From NCBI GenBank assembly GCA_003313425.1, contig NHZP01000094.1, positions 27,761 through 91,760 of the forward strand: DNA of 64,000 nt, read 5' to 3'. Of this stretch, positions 23,701 through 32,957 are shown in pieces (positions within the stretch are counted from its first letter, which is position 1; each line of letters begins with the position of its first letter). This DNA is from Pseudopyrenochaeta lycopersici. Lineage: Eukaryota; Ascomycota; Dothideomycetes; Pleosporales; Pseudopyrenochaetaceae. The notes beneath the pieces were generated by a model. The model worked only from the letters and a program-made list of their open reading frames with translations. It had not been told where the DNA came from and made no database searches. A program made the translations under genes and the position numbers.

Positions 23701-24239
23701 ATTCGCCTATGCCACCGCATGGCGTCGGCCTTCTGTGCTGATCGCTTGGTGCGGGAGTTGATTGCTTTCGTGAAGAAGGCGGCTTCGCCCTTGTCCTGGT
23801 GTTCGAGTATCCATTGGCCATGTGCCTCCTTCAGGTGTGTGATTGTAGTGTTATCCCGTCTCTTCAGAGCAGTAGGGTCACTCTGGTTGTCCCACCACAT
23901 CCCTTGCTGTCTGAGTAGTCTAAAAGAGACCAAATTACACAGGATGTCTGGACACCAGGCTACGTTGCGCAGTTCGAGTTTAGTCGGCCCGTTCGGTCCG
24001 ATGAGGTCGAGTAGGACTGATCCGTATCCTTGTATCCAGATCCGTGTATTTCCGGCCCAAATACAGTCTGCAGCCGTAGGCGGACTGAGGTCTCGGACTC
24101 GGTTACGATCGTTCGTGATGTGTATCGTGGATCCTGAGTCCAAAATAAACGAGTGCCTCAGTGGATAGTCTGAAGCTTCTGCTCGAAATGATGCAGCAGT
24201 TAAGGCAGCATTAATCGTTGAAATCTTCCGTCCCTCTAG
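20733..24239 (-). CDS. Copia Pol (protease, integrase, reverse transcriptase, RNase H), in frame with gag
   Basis: The frame runs unbroken from the codon after the gag UGA to the stop at 20733. In order it shows: aspartic protease motif FILDSGSTIHI just after the junction; integrase zinc HHCC (HRRMGHPG, CNACGRAK) and catalytic core (LAIDFHTYEEG, NGGAERSGGVVKDKSR); a long Pro/Thr-rich linker; reverse transcriptase with FVHATMDQEVYM and FFYVDDIILAY; and RNase H (VASDASFADN, TEAELLALSQ, CDNTQTIRLINN). No ATG precedes the protease in this frame, so translation must come through the gag stop. No internal stop or frameshift is seen, so all enzymatic parts look intact. Confidence 0.95.
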   Translation of the reverse strand, partial: LEGRKISTINAALTAASFRAEASDYPLRHSFILDSGSTIHITNDRNRVRDLSPPTAADCIWAGNTRIWIQGYGSVLLDLIGPNGPTKLELRNVAWCPDILCNLVSFRLLRQQGMWWDNQSDPTALKRRDNTTITHLKEAHGQWILEHQDKGEAAFFTKAINSRTKRSAQKADAMRWHRRMGHPGPAAIEHLVQQSEGVRIKGITTVQCNACGRAKTKRQIRRTPRVHDQGPGERLAIDFHTYEEGSSTKEKSQMLVTDRYSGFMWDFYFKDNRLGKSIIGFLDIIVRFLKKQYNITVKVIECDGEIATTKPEVSRWCTARSIRLEPSAPDTQSQNGGAERSGGVVKDKSRTIRLDANLPWELWPEIVRAAVYLYNRTPNYSNAWKSPYEVFFTTAALYDGIITSPRKPNQAHLKAYGCKAFALTDDTLRGKSRLQRLDPRAWIGYLVGYRSSNIYRIWIPSMAKVISTRDVVFDEELIFDGKTEDLMDNLMHSTLNEIAAWMRTVELPEPTHEEPETQTFYEDDTIQDSETTQQGNQPGYYQGRRINYTYPSPPTTPPPVALLTQLLSGEHQGDSQTTSGSSKTIPWEAAFIAGTQAGHVGTHNGKIIDKAQMKRMLAQGLKPHQSELPPLPTSHTGIEKHPLCEWFKEAEKEHLKSHHKMKSWSEVPIKKIKLTRQQILDCMWVYTYKLDKNHHLLKCKARLVVRGDQQRNITSQDTYAATLASRSFRMLMAIAAHYNLELKQYDVTNAFVHATMDQEVYMRMPHGYRKPGTILQVNKALYGLRISPLLWQKEFTSTLKKLGFQNVPHEPCCLIKDGIIIFFYVDDIILAYSKQKETEAQQAIQHLRDKYSITGGDDLQWFLGVEVIRNREQRKIQLSQAAYADKISRLVGRKDIRHDTPMAAIELKPRDGLATPSEINKYQRKIGSLLYAAVTTRPDIAFATSRLARFLMNPGTEHHTAADRVLLYLQSTKSRALELGGDDCLEVASDASFADNTIDRKSSQGYTIKLFGGLIAWKASKQDTVTTSTTEAELLALSQVAKEAIFISRLLKELQINLPEDTITIQCDNTQTIRLINNEVSRLQTKLRHVDIHNHWLRQEVSRRSIRVIHVQSADMLADGFTKALPANKWTQFLSQMGLVELTGSREITAARLEEIQSQIEKLEIEQA

Positions 24240-24242
24240 TCA
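24236..24242 (-). promoter_or_regulatory. Probable stop-codon readthrough site, UGA-CUA-G
   Basis: Coding-strand bases TGACTAG join gag (..MSTE) to pol (LEGRKIST..). gag and pol are in one frame: 25487 minus 24143 is divisible by three, and no other stop lies between. UGA followed by CUA is the established efficient readthrough context used by alphaviruses and by fungal and mammalian peroxisomal isoforms. Readthrough would set the Gag to Gag-Pol ratio. A chance mutation of a sense codon in a single-ORF copia is the alternative. Confidence 0.7.
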
Positions 24243-25487
24243 CTCCGTAGACATTTCGGGTGTCTGAGACGTTGACGTTTTGATGGTTGGTGTTTTTGTG
24301 CGAGCTCTTTTCCCGCTCCTAAGCTGTTCTTGCAGGTCAGCGTCATGTTCCAGTCGGTGCCTTACCATCGCTGCGATTCCTGAGCGAGGTGTGAACCACT
24401 CTGGTGCTTTATTTGTGTGGACATAGTAACAATTCTCTAGTCCATGGCGTTGTTCACAAGCAGGGCATTTTACTCCTTCAGCTGCCGCTGTATCCCCTGT
24501 TGAGGACTGCTTGGATATGGTATTTTGACCAAAAGTTCGTTTTTGACGAGGTCTTCCCCGACTCCCCTGTGTGGTTGGAGTGGATGGTGCGCTATCGGCA
24601 ACGTGAGAGGCGTCCCTGTCAGTGCCCGGGGTGGATTCACCACCAGCAGCGAGAAATGAGGTGTTCCCTACAGTAAAGGCGCCCCTCTGCTGCTTCCCCT
24701 TTAAAGGGTGGTACTTGCTCATGTGTTCTCGGAAGCGTTTCATCATTTCTTTGCGAGTCATATTTTGTTCTCGCCGACCATAGTCCTGGAATGTCGTTGC
24801 CCAGGTTGGTGCTATCTTCATGACTGAGTCAAGAAAGTCTTGTACGATATCTTGTATATTCTGTATTTCAGCGACCCCTTCGGTCTCCGCGTTCGTTGCG
24901 GCGTGGTCGTATTCCGAGAGCCAGGTGTCCCAACTCCCGGGCTGTCTCATTGGTTTGAGGGCGGCTAGGTATCGGTGACGTGCTCGCAACCGTTCTTCTT
25001 CGGCGTCTATTCCGACGGTTTGTTTCAGGCTGATGAGCCACGTTCGAATTGGTTCACCTGGCTTACAGCAGTTCTTCATGAGGTGGGGTGATACTGATTG
25101 TTGGATATATACCACCACTTTGTCCATATTCGCCCGTTCTTCGCGATAGTCTCTGTCTGCTATCTTGTATGACTCAAGGCGGAGTTTGTAGAAGTCGGTG
25201 TCCTCCTTCCACGCCTTGAGGCCGTTTGTTGAGAGCTCGGACGGGGCCTCTGGTCGCAGAGGTGCTCCATTGTCGTCGATACCAAGCGTCGTCTTTCTCT
25301 CGTACTTCGTGATGTCTGGCTCGGTTGGGATTCTTGGTTTCGTTTTCAGAGGAGTATTTTGAGTAGGATCTATCTGTTCCCACACGTCAAGGGAGACGCA
25401 TCGCGTTTCTAGCTGTTGCAGCCATGGCGTGTACGTCGTGTAGTCCATTAGGAGTACGGTTGGTTCTCGCATTGTCGACAGCGACAT
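24240..25487 (-). CDS. Copia Gag (capsid/nucleocapsid)
   Basis: 415 residues from the ATG at 25487 to UGA at 24240. The N-terminal two thirds is the helical capsid region typical of copia Gag (UBN2-like layout, with LKPMRQPGSWDTWLSEY near residue 180). A Cys/His cluster near residue 346 (CPACEQRHGLENC) is a slightly compressed zinc knuckle. Gag assembles the cytoplasmic virus-like particle. The stop codon is UGA followed by CUAG, and the same frame continues into pol, so Gag is probably also made as a Gag-Pol fusion by readthrough. Confidence 0.92.
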   Translation of the reverse strand: MSLSTMREPTVLLMDYTTYTPWLQQLETRCVSLDVWEQIDPTQNTPLKTKPRIPTEPDITKYERKTTLGIDDNGAPLRPEAPSELSTNGLKAWKEDTDFYKLRLESYKIADRDYREERANMDKVVVYIQQSVSPHLMKNCCKPGEPIRTWLISLKQTVGIDAEEERLRARHRYLAALKPMRQPGSWDTWLSEYDHAATNAETEGVAEIQNIQDIVQDFLDSVMKIAPTWATTFQDYGRREQNMTRKEMMKRFREHMSKYHPLKGKQQRGAFTVGNTSFLAAGGESTPGTDRDASHVADSAPSTPTTQGSRGRPRQKRTFGQNTISKQSSTGDTAAAEGVKCPACEQRHGLENCYYVHTNKAPEWFTPRSGIAAMVRHRLEHDADLQEQLRSGKRARTKTPTIKTSTSQTPEMSTE

Positions 25488-25524
25488 TGTTTCAGAGTGT
25501 AATTGAGACAGTGAGACTCTTAAT

Positions 25525-25699
25525 TGTCAGATAGAATGCTCAAATGCGATGAGGTATGTTGATAGGTTTTTCATTGTATTCATCATTAAGTTCTTTGCTA
25601 TTTTTTTCCTTTTTTATGTAGTGTGTGTGTGCCAAGTGGTTACACCCGAGCTTTGTGCTACAATGCTGTATCGCGTACGATCGCTGCTTGTATCTGACA
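25525..25699 (-). repeat. 5' LTR of copia element
   Basis: 175 bp, begins TGTCAGATA and ends TATCTGACA on the plus strand; followed by ATTGT (25700-25704). Confidence 0.97.
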
Positions 25700-25704
25700 A
25701 TTGT

Positions 25705-26138
25705 GCTCCCCTGTAGCTACGTCACATGCAATTTTTTTCTAGCCAATCACCTCAACGAATTGGCTGGCATTCTCTCGGGCCACTGCCTCCCCAGGTTGTG
25801 TCTTGAATTGACAAAATCTATCATATGTACATCAAACAACGACAGGCTTCGCAGGCGTACATGAGTTTGAGACCAATTATCAATTTTTATTCATGGTAAC
25901 ACCTCAAACAGCAACAGTTGCCCCAGCCTACAGTCGCAGAACACCTACTCTCGGCTGTTCTTAGAGCATATAAGGAAACTATTCAACTATCCCATAGTAA
26001 AGGTAGCAGGCTAGCTAGAGCATAGGAGAGCGCACAACAATCGATGACTGAGTTCTCGTGGATGTACGTATTGAACAATGTACTTACGAAGACCACTTCC
26101 ACTCGCGCATGTGGGTGCTCTTAATCCTATAGCAATCA
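25705..26138. other. Intergenic stretch, no gene recognised
   Basis: Sequence right of the copia target duplication and downstream of the minus-strand CAX-like gene. No conserved ORF. Confidence 0.5.
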
Positions 26139-27494
26139 CTACAGCCTGCAACCCACAAAGAAATCCGGACGACTTATACAAGCGAAAGAGAGATACAAAT
26201 AGGCCAGAAATAGAACAATCCCTTTGATGAACCCTGGGTCAAGCATCAGCTGCATGGTCTCCGTTGAATCAATTGATAGAACTTACGGGGGATACCTGGC
26301 AGTGATAACAAGATGGCGACGACTAGAAGACACAGCCCAAAGCCCGTTCGACCGTCTCTAGGGTCGATGTCACGGCCCGCCAGCGCTGCCAGCGGCCTTA
26401 CGAAGAAGTAGGTTTCGAGCGTAGATTGAATGAGGTTGGTCCACGACCAGCCAATGTCCCCATTACGAGCAGCCTTGATATCGGCTAAGTGGTCTATTGC
26501 AGCAGCAGCTAGCGGTAGAGCAGCGAACTCAACAAAACCACCGTTTGCAAGTATGGTGTGGTTTGATGTCGAAACTACAGCGAGGGCACGCGCGTGATCT
26601 AGGAGACTATGCACGAGGAGAACTGCTCCGGTCTTGAGTGCACCGAGACAGACGAGCAAGACGAGCCATTCCCGGTTTTGGACGATCTTGTTATTTTTCT
26701 GCACCGAGACACAGTCATCTTCTGCTCTTCGCTCGTGTGTCGCAGCTTTCCAAGCCCCAAAGTAGTAGCTGAAGCCGACATGTAGTATAAGAAACAGGGG
26801 AACGCCTTGTGAGATCCACTGGCGGTCACCTAAAGCAATGGTCAGTAGCAGCAACTTGTTCCGTGCTCTAATACGTACTCTCAATATGCGGAGCCGATAC
26901 CAATACGGTGACTCCAGCTACTCCTATGAGCCAAGGAGTAATTGGCGACTCGATAGTTTGCATTTTGATTCCAGGCAACGCAGTACACAGGCCATGGAAC
27001 ATGAGACACAAGGCCCCTATGACCAACGGTTTTGCATACACACTCCCGATTAGAAATCTTTTCGCCGTGGAAGGCGTACTGCCTCTCAAAATTAGTATAG
27101 TGAGTGCCAGCTCGGCGAACGGCCCTGTTATAAGGGGTGTCCTATAGATCAAAAAAGCTAAAAGTCGGTTTGATGCTGATAGTCGCCTAATGTGATTGGT
27201 GACGATTGAAGCGCAATCGGCCACGAGTACGACCTTGACAAGCCCTAACAGGAGAGACAGCAATGGATCGGCCCGGTCTGGTCTGAGCAGCTCAATGGCC
27301 ACGATAATGACAAGCAGCTGTGAGATCAAGACACGGTGAAAGGGGGATGTGTCCTGACACATATCTTCCAAAGCGTCCAAAACTACAGTGCCGAGTTCTC
27401 TGAGCGAGCCGAGGGTCCCATGAGCACGTTCCGCTAAGAGCGGTGGTGGTGGGGACTGATACCTAGAACGGCGTAATGGCATGGTGAGAGTCAT
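26139..27494 (-). CDS. Divergent CAX-type cation/proton exchanger
   Basis: Three exons (27494-26879, 26829-26287, 26233-26139) encode 417 residues. Introns of 49 and 53 bp have GTACGT and GTAAGT donors; the last exon adds the final helix (FIKGIVLFLAYLYLSFACI) expected in CAX proteins. About ten hydrophobic segments form two halves. The first-half motif, GNA(V/T)EL in the family, reads GPFAELALTILILRG, keeping the Glu. The second-half motif GNAAEH reads AAAIDHLADIKAA, with Asp for Glu. CAX proteins (VCX1-like) exchange Ca2+ for H+ at the vacuolar membrane; with altered motifs, selectivity or activity here is uncertain. The ATG at 27494 was chosen because the longer frame starts at a non-ATG codon. 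It resembles the gene at 49583-51060 in plan. Confidence 0.72.
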
Positions 27495-29829
27495 CCGATG
27501 GTGAGAATGGGCCTTCGAATTGGGCCAAACAGGGAGTTTCGAGGAGGCTTCGGTCTCTTGGATGGGCAATGCTCTTTTCGTAAGGGGTGTCGCGGCAGAA
27601 AGTAGCGCAAATTGTGCATGGATTTATAGGTGGCCTTGAGCAACATACACGGTTTTGCTGACTTATCTCGAAACTGAGCGTGTCTTGAATGGTGGATACG
27701 ATGCTCGTGTCAGGTCCAGATTTCATTGCTCGCAGCTTTAGCTTAGTGAACTACAAGCTGAACTGCTGACCTACAAGCTAATCCGCTGACATGATGACAG
27801 TGGCCCCTAAATAACAGTTGCAAACACCTGTAACATTTCAGTACACTGAGGATGGTTACGCTCGGGCGCTGAGCGTTAATATGATGTCGCAGGACACGGG
27901 TTGTATGCACTGTACAATCGTGACATTGATGCCTACCGGGTAGTGGAGGTGTCCAATCAGAATGACGCTCTTTAACGTGGCGTCTATGCGCAGGCTTAGT
28001 TTAGACCTCGATAGGACATTGCGAACTAAGCTTCCTCTCCGTGCGGATGCACCAAAAGTTGTACAAACGGCAAGCAGATTGAAGTTATCCTCTCTGGCAG
28101 ATCTAGCCCAGCGTTGTCCTCTCAACTCATATACCATGAGACACCAGTACTTAGCTTTCTTCGGCGTCACCTAGTTGCTAAGATTGACCTTTGATAGCTC
28201 AGAGCTTATACAAAGGATATAGACAATCAGCGGAAGTACATCGCGACGTTTCGAAAAATTTATTATTTGCGCCTTGAATCGTCCGGGTGATCACAGCTTC
28301 CCGTCCTTCGTACGAGGGTTGAGGTTAGGGTTTCGCCACCATGGTACAGCACCACACACAGCATCCCGATTACAGCGAGCTATCAACCAAGATGATCTCT
28401 ACATCGCCATGAGTTGGCTCGGATACGCTGACAGGAGGCGGCATATATATGAAAAAGGCGACGCTGGTTCATGTCCCATGTCAGCGCGCACCAAAACGGT
28501 TCGGGAACGCCTTGCCTAACCGCAGTATTATCGCCTCCGATTCATTCTTGCTTTTCCAAGGGGCAGTGTTGACTCTAAGCGAATTGATCCTTGGGTGCTA
28601 TGCATCTGATCTGTTCCTGTTGTGCAGCGGAAAGAATTGACATGATAACATAGCGGAGGGCTGATGCCTAAGTAGCAACCCTTAGGCTCTTCATATCGCC
28701 ACTAGCCGTCGCGAACCAAGGCACTTTGTACGCTTCAAGAAGAACACTACCGAACCTTAGCATGGGCTGCCCTATCGGCGCTATGTTGAACCATGATACC
28801 CGCTTGCATAATTCTTGCGACCTTACTTGGCATACGGCCTCCACGCTGAAGTCGATGGGAACCGACACGCTACCAAAACCACGAAAATGAAATTCGTGAC
28901 AGAAGTCTTGACGCTCGGCTAATCTGTTACCTTGTTTCCGTCCCGTCAGAAAAAGACTTCAAAGCAGGGACAGCTTTGGGCGGAGAAACTACTCGTCCAC
29001 AAATACGAGAGCATCTTCGTAATCGCGATATATGTTATTACAATGGGTCTTTGTCTGGCACACTCTGTAACAGGAACGTCAGGCACGACCGCGGAGGCGA
29101 TTAGCTTTGTGGTTGCTAGCGTTGGTTTGAGTGGCTGTGGGGATCTTCAACACTGTCTCGCCTGCGCACTGGCCCCGGCTATCGTGGCCCTCGCCGGCTA
29201 GCGCGTGCAAGGCAGCGGCAAGGCAGTGGCAAACTTGCACACTTTTCATTTCTTCCTCCCCTTGTAACGCAGTGTTCCATGCCAAGCAGCCATCATTGCG
29301 GCACTTTCACCTCTGCAGCATAGGTATCGGCTTCCTGGCAGGTGTGGTGTGAGCCATGCTGGGTGTAACTGTCATCCTTGCACATAATTGGCTTCACGAA
29401 CCGACAGGCCAGAGCACGAACGTTTACCTGCCGCTTCCCGGCGATTCATGGTTATCGATGAAGACTGTGTGCCTAGATGGACAGAGCGAGAGTGTGGCGT
29501 CCAATCGCACGGCACGGAGCACCGAAGCCAACACTCAGGCTCTGAGACGCCTATACACTAAGCTGCCGTTACACATCCAGCAATGTTCTGATCAAGAAGT
29601 CTCAATAAGAAGCTGATCATGACAGTTGCATTCATTCGAACCTCTATAACCAAAACTGAGATTTAGCATGGTTAATCTCGTCTTTGCATCATAGAAGACA
29701 TGTCATGATCTGGCTAGTGCTAACTTCTGAATTTGCTGACTGTCGTCACTGTCATCGCTAAGTCATCGCTAAGTACATGTCACGGAACAAACGAGGTCCG
29801 ACAGTCAGTCCAAAGAGATTACTTTGTTC
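27495..29829. other. 2.3-kb stretch without a firmly supported gene
   Basis: Contains unassigned ORFs such as minus-strand 28170-27856 (104 codons) and plus-strand 28932-29201, which has a hydrophobic segment near IFVIAIYVITMGLCLA. The latter and a hydrophobic piece at 29300-29400 could be fragments of a decayed membrane protein. No domain recognised. Confidence 0.35.
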
Positions 29830-30755
29830 AAAGACCCACATGTATGGGGCCTACTACTGTCAACTTCTGATGCTGCTCATCAGCATATACGTTAGAGATC
29901 CACACTTCCAGAGAAAAGACCCACGGGTATCGGGCCTACTATTGTCAACTTCTGATGCTGCTCATCAGCATTTATGTTAGAGACCCACACTTTCCTGAGA
30001 AAAAAAAATCGCCCTGTTCAAAGACCCACATGTATGGAGCCTACTATTGTCAACTGCTGATGCTGTTCATCAGCATTTATGTTAGAGACCCACACTTTCC
30101 TGAGAAAACAAAATCGCCCTGTTCAAAGACCCACACGTATGGAGCCTACTACTGTCAACTGCTGATGCTGCTCTTCAGCATTTACGTTATAGATCCACAC
30201 TTCCAGAGAAAAGACCCACGGGTATCGGGCCTACTATTGTCAACTTCTGATGCTGCTCATCAGCATTTATGTTAGAGACCCACACTTTCCTGAGAAAAAA
30301 AAATCGCCCTGTTCAAAGACCCACACGTATGGAGCCTACTACTGTCAACTGCTGATGCTGCTCTTCAGCATTTACGTTATAGATCCGCACTTCCAGAGAA
30401 AAGACCCACGGGTATCGGGCCTACTATTGTCAACTTCTGATGCTGCTCATCAGCATTTATGTTAGAGACCCACACTTTCCAGACAAAAAAGATCGCCTTG
30501 TTCAAAGACCCACGTGTATCGGGCCTACTACTGCCAACTGCTGATGCTGCTCTTCAGCATTTACGTTATAGATCCGCACTTTCAGAGAAAAGACCCACGT
30601 GTATGGGGCCTACTATTGTCAACTTCTGATGCGGCTCATCAGCATTTACGTTATAGACCCACACTTTCCAGAGGAAAAAATATCGCCTTGTTCAAAGACC
30701 CACATGTATGGGGCATACTACTGTCAACTTCTGATGCGGCTCATCAGCAATTCAT
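29830..30755 (+). repeat. Tandem array of ten units alternating about 85 and 104 bp, each with a hairpin
   Basis: Units begin AAAGACCCAC near 29830, 29915, 30020, 30125, 30210, 30315, 30400, 30504, 30589 and 30694. Lengths run about 85, 105, 105, 85, 105, 85, 104, 85 and 105, so from the third unit on short and long forms alternate as a 190-bp dimer. Long forms carry an extra AAAAATCGCCCTGTTC-type segment. Most units contain TGCTGATGCTGCTCATCAGCA-like sequence in pieces: arms TGCTGATG and CATCAGCA around CTGCT. Reading frames through the array give repetitive pseudo-proteins that I do not regard as genes. Confidence 0.93.
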
Positions 30756-31283
30756 CGCACGGAAAAGTCTATCTCAGACGCCCATCAGTTAGCCAGTACT
30801 CAGGCGCAGCGCCCACTGCTTCTGAGGTGTCGCAGTGACACCACGGGCTCAAAGGTCTACATGGCCTTACCTCACCTCTGCGAACTTGCTACAAAGCCTA
30901 AGCACTTTCCTCCATGAGATACTGCACCTTATTGAGTGCAACGGGAGCTAGTCTGTCCAGTAGACCTCGTCGGCGCCATCATCCGCGGCGCAATAACGCT
31001 CGTCCTAAAAATGTAGCATAGAGCTGGGAATAGTAACTTAGAAATAACAAGCTTACGAGCAATGTACTCATGTAATCGGGAAGTTCATGAGGACCGAGCT
31101 ATCGAATAGAGCAGAAATGAGAACATAGCAAACGTAAAGATCTTTTCCTCCAATCAGCTGATGAGCGAGACCTGTATATCAAAATAGCCACTAGGAGAGA
31201 GGTTGAGGCACTCACCGTCCGCAGACCACAGAGCCTAACGCGTTAAGAGCGAATCACTGTGCATATCCCAACGTACGGCGTCC
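30756..31283. other. Spacer between tandem array and LINE remnant
   Basis: No ORF or repeat recognised. It may contain further decayed LINE sequence. Confidence 0.4.
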
Positions 31284-32440
31284 TTGCACCTGGCATCCAC
31301 ACCATTACGATGGATAGGGACAAATTTGAAGATAATAGGACCCAAATCTTACACGATCATGCCTCAGATGGAGATAGAGCACATAGGACGCCATCTACCC
31401 ATGTGCACAGTACTACATAAGAACGTGCGACAACTGGAGAATATACGGATAATAAATTGGAGGTTGCTGGATGAGAAGGCCTACACCAAAGTGCTGAAGC
31501 AGAGCTTGCCGCCGCCCCGTAGACCGGCAACAAAAGCAGCACTAGATAGATACGTTCAAGAGATAGTTACCACAATCAAGTAAGCAAGAGAGAAAACAGT
31601 TTCGCAGTCACAGTTGTCATCTCGGTAACGAGGGCTGGGTGGACCGAGGAGTGCAGAGTTGTGCTTGCACGGGTGGAGGGACAAAAGAGGATGCATAGCC
31701 TGTGTAACACGGAAGAGTCATGGGAAGCGTACCATAGAACTGGAACCCACAAAGCAAGAACAGTTCGAAAAGCAATGATAGATGTGCACAAAGATTGCGT
31801 AAGAAAGGCAGCAAAGTCGCCGGAAAAGCTGTGGAGATTGCACATAAAGTTCAGGAATTGTTGGATACGGAGCGGGCTGTGACGTTCCGATAAATACCGG
31901 TCCAGTAGGCTTTCTAGGAACCGAAACTGCCGACAAGCCACCAAGAAGGCCACCGGGTGAAGAGACGCACCGCCTTGATTCCATTCACTCAGATCGACCA
32001 TAATGAGATGGTGCAAAGTACAGAATGAACGAGCATGAAGAGCCAAGTGACGAGCAGATGCAGAAAGGTCGAGCGACATACAGACACACGCCGATGCCCA
32101 CCAAGAAGGTGCTCCAGCTACATGAGGGCTAGAGAGCGCGCTGCTGGTGCAGCTGCGAACCGAGAAGATTGAGTTGAACGACTTGCTCTCTTGCCGAAGA
32201 GTGCCGGGCATCGCTAACCCTTGTGGCGACTGCCCAGAGCGATGAGACACCGCCATTCATGTCCTCTTTCGCTGCAGGGAGTGCAAGGACCTCCGGAACA
32301 GGATGTTCGGCAACCCCTCTGACGACACGACCTCCAGACCATCCTGAGCGAGCACAGCTAGCCACCCAAACTATCGAGTTTACAGAGCATACGAAGATTA
32401 TTGGGCAAGCGGGTATCAGATACGCTTAAAAGACAGGCGA
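31284..32440 (+). pseudogene. Decayed Tad-like LINE retrotransposon remnant
   Basis: Three pieces in order match parts of fungal LINE ORF2. At 31284-31583 the end of the endonuclease region (ENIRIINWRLLDEKAYTKVL, ALDRYVQEIVTTIK). At 31661-31882 the linker before reverse transcriptase (SWEAYHRTGTHKARTVRKA, SPEKLWRLH). At about 32240-32340 a C-terminal zinc-knuckle-type stretch (AIHVLFRCRECKDLRNRMFG). Frames differ and stops intervene. The reverse transcriptase core is absent, so there is a large internal deletion. The long minus-strand ORF at 31576-32256 is antisense to this and not a gene. Assignment is by recalled family patterns. Confidence 0.6.
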
Positions 32441-32570
32441 GCGCTGGTGAGGAACTGGAGGTATCGCGGTCGCAACACACGAGACAAAGCGCCTCTACGA
32501 GCCTCAAAATGATACCGGTAACGTGCTGGATACCAAGCTCAAAACTTCAACACCACATAACTCCCCCAAT

Positions 32571-32830
32571 ATGGATTCAATGGAGGCTGCGCTTGCAGCT
32601 ATAGATGCTTTAAAGCCTGGAGAAAAGATTAATTATACTCAGGTTGCAGCACAGCATGGTATACAGCGAAGGACGCTCAGCCGGAGACACCAGGGCGTAT
32701 GCTCCTCACTCAACACCAAGGCAGAAAATCAACTGGCTCTCCACCCACGTCAAGAGCAGGAGCTTGTATGGTACATAGAGCGCCTTACAAGGCAAGTCTA
32801 TGATTCGAAATTTTGGCTCCCAAATAGGAA
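32571..32830 (+). pseudogene. 5' fragment of a second pogo-like transposase
   Basis: From the ATG at 32571 the frame reads MDSMEAALAAIDALKPGEK, then YTQVAAQHGIQRRTLSRRHQG, then LHPRQEQELVWYIERLTRQ. This is the usual N-terminal helix-turn-helix of fungal pogo transposases with the MDSIEAALAAI start. It breaks off after about 85 residues, shortly before the next pogo copy, suggesting truncation by nested insertion or deletion. Confidence 0.7.
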
Positions 32831-32957
32831 AAAAAAATTGAGTTTGGCGTGTGACGTCCCCGTTCATCACGCCCGTCAACCTCGTTAAGCGAGCGCTGCA
32901 CCCCACCAGTTTACGCACCCCACCAAGTTTACGTACCCCATCTCATCTCAACGTACA

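Larger units (their letters stand above)
20455..25699 (-). mobile_element. Complete Ty1/copia LTR retrotransposon
   Basis: The 5245-bp element has two 175-bp LTRs (TGTCAGATA...TATCTGACA) that appear identical base for base, and a perfect 5-bp target duplication ATTGT at 20450-20454 and 25700-25704. Coding is on the minus strand, so the 5' LTR is the right one. Domain order protease, integrase, reverse transcriptase, RNase H places it in Ty1/copia. Identical LTRs and uninterrupted long frames indicate very recent insertion. I could not match the bases after the 5' LTR to a particular tRNA primer. Confidence 0.97.

Noticed and set aside
23518..24168. 216-codon plus-strand ORF
   Set aside because: Antisense to the copia integrase/protease region, whose minus-strand frame carries all motifs.
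24240..24242. Gag stop as a RIP or random nonsense mutation in a single-ORF copia
   Set aside because: Not excluded, but no other nonsense change exists in the 1584 codons, the LTRs are identical, and the stop sits exactly between gag and protease in the UGA-CUA-G context.
25505..25524. Primer binding site after the 5' copia LTR
   Set aside because: The bases following the LTR did not match any tRNA 3' end I could recall with confidence.
29830..30755. CRISPR-like look of repeats with hairpins
   Set aside because: The whole unit is repeated, with no unique spacers of constant length; the genome is a eukaryote and no cas gene is present.
29955..30838. Overlapping 70-100 codon ORFs with repetitive peptides across the tandem array
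   Set aside because: They arise from the 85/104-bp repeat units, overlap in several frames and have no start or domain logic.
31576..32256. 226-codon minus-strand ORF
   Set aside because: Antisense to the LINE remnant, which shows family motifs on the plus strand.
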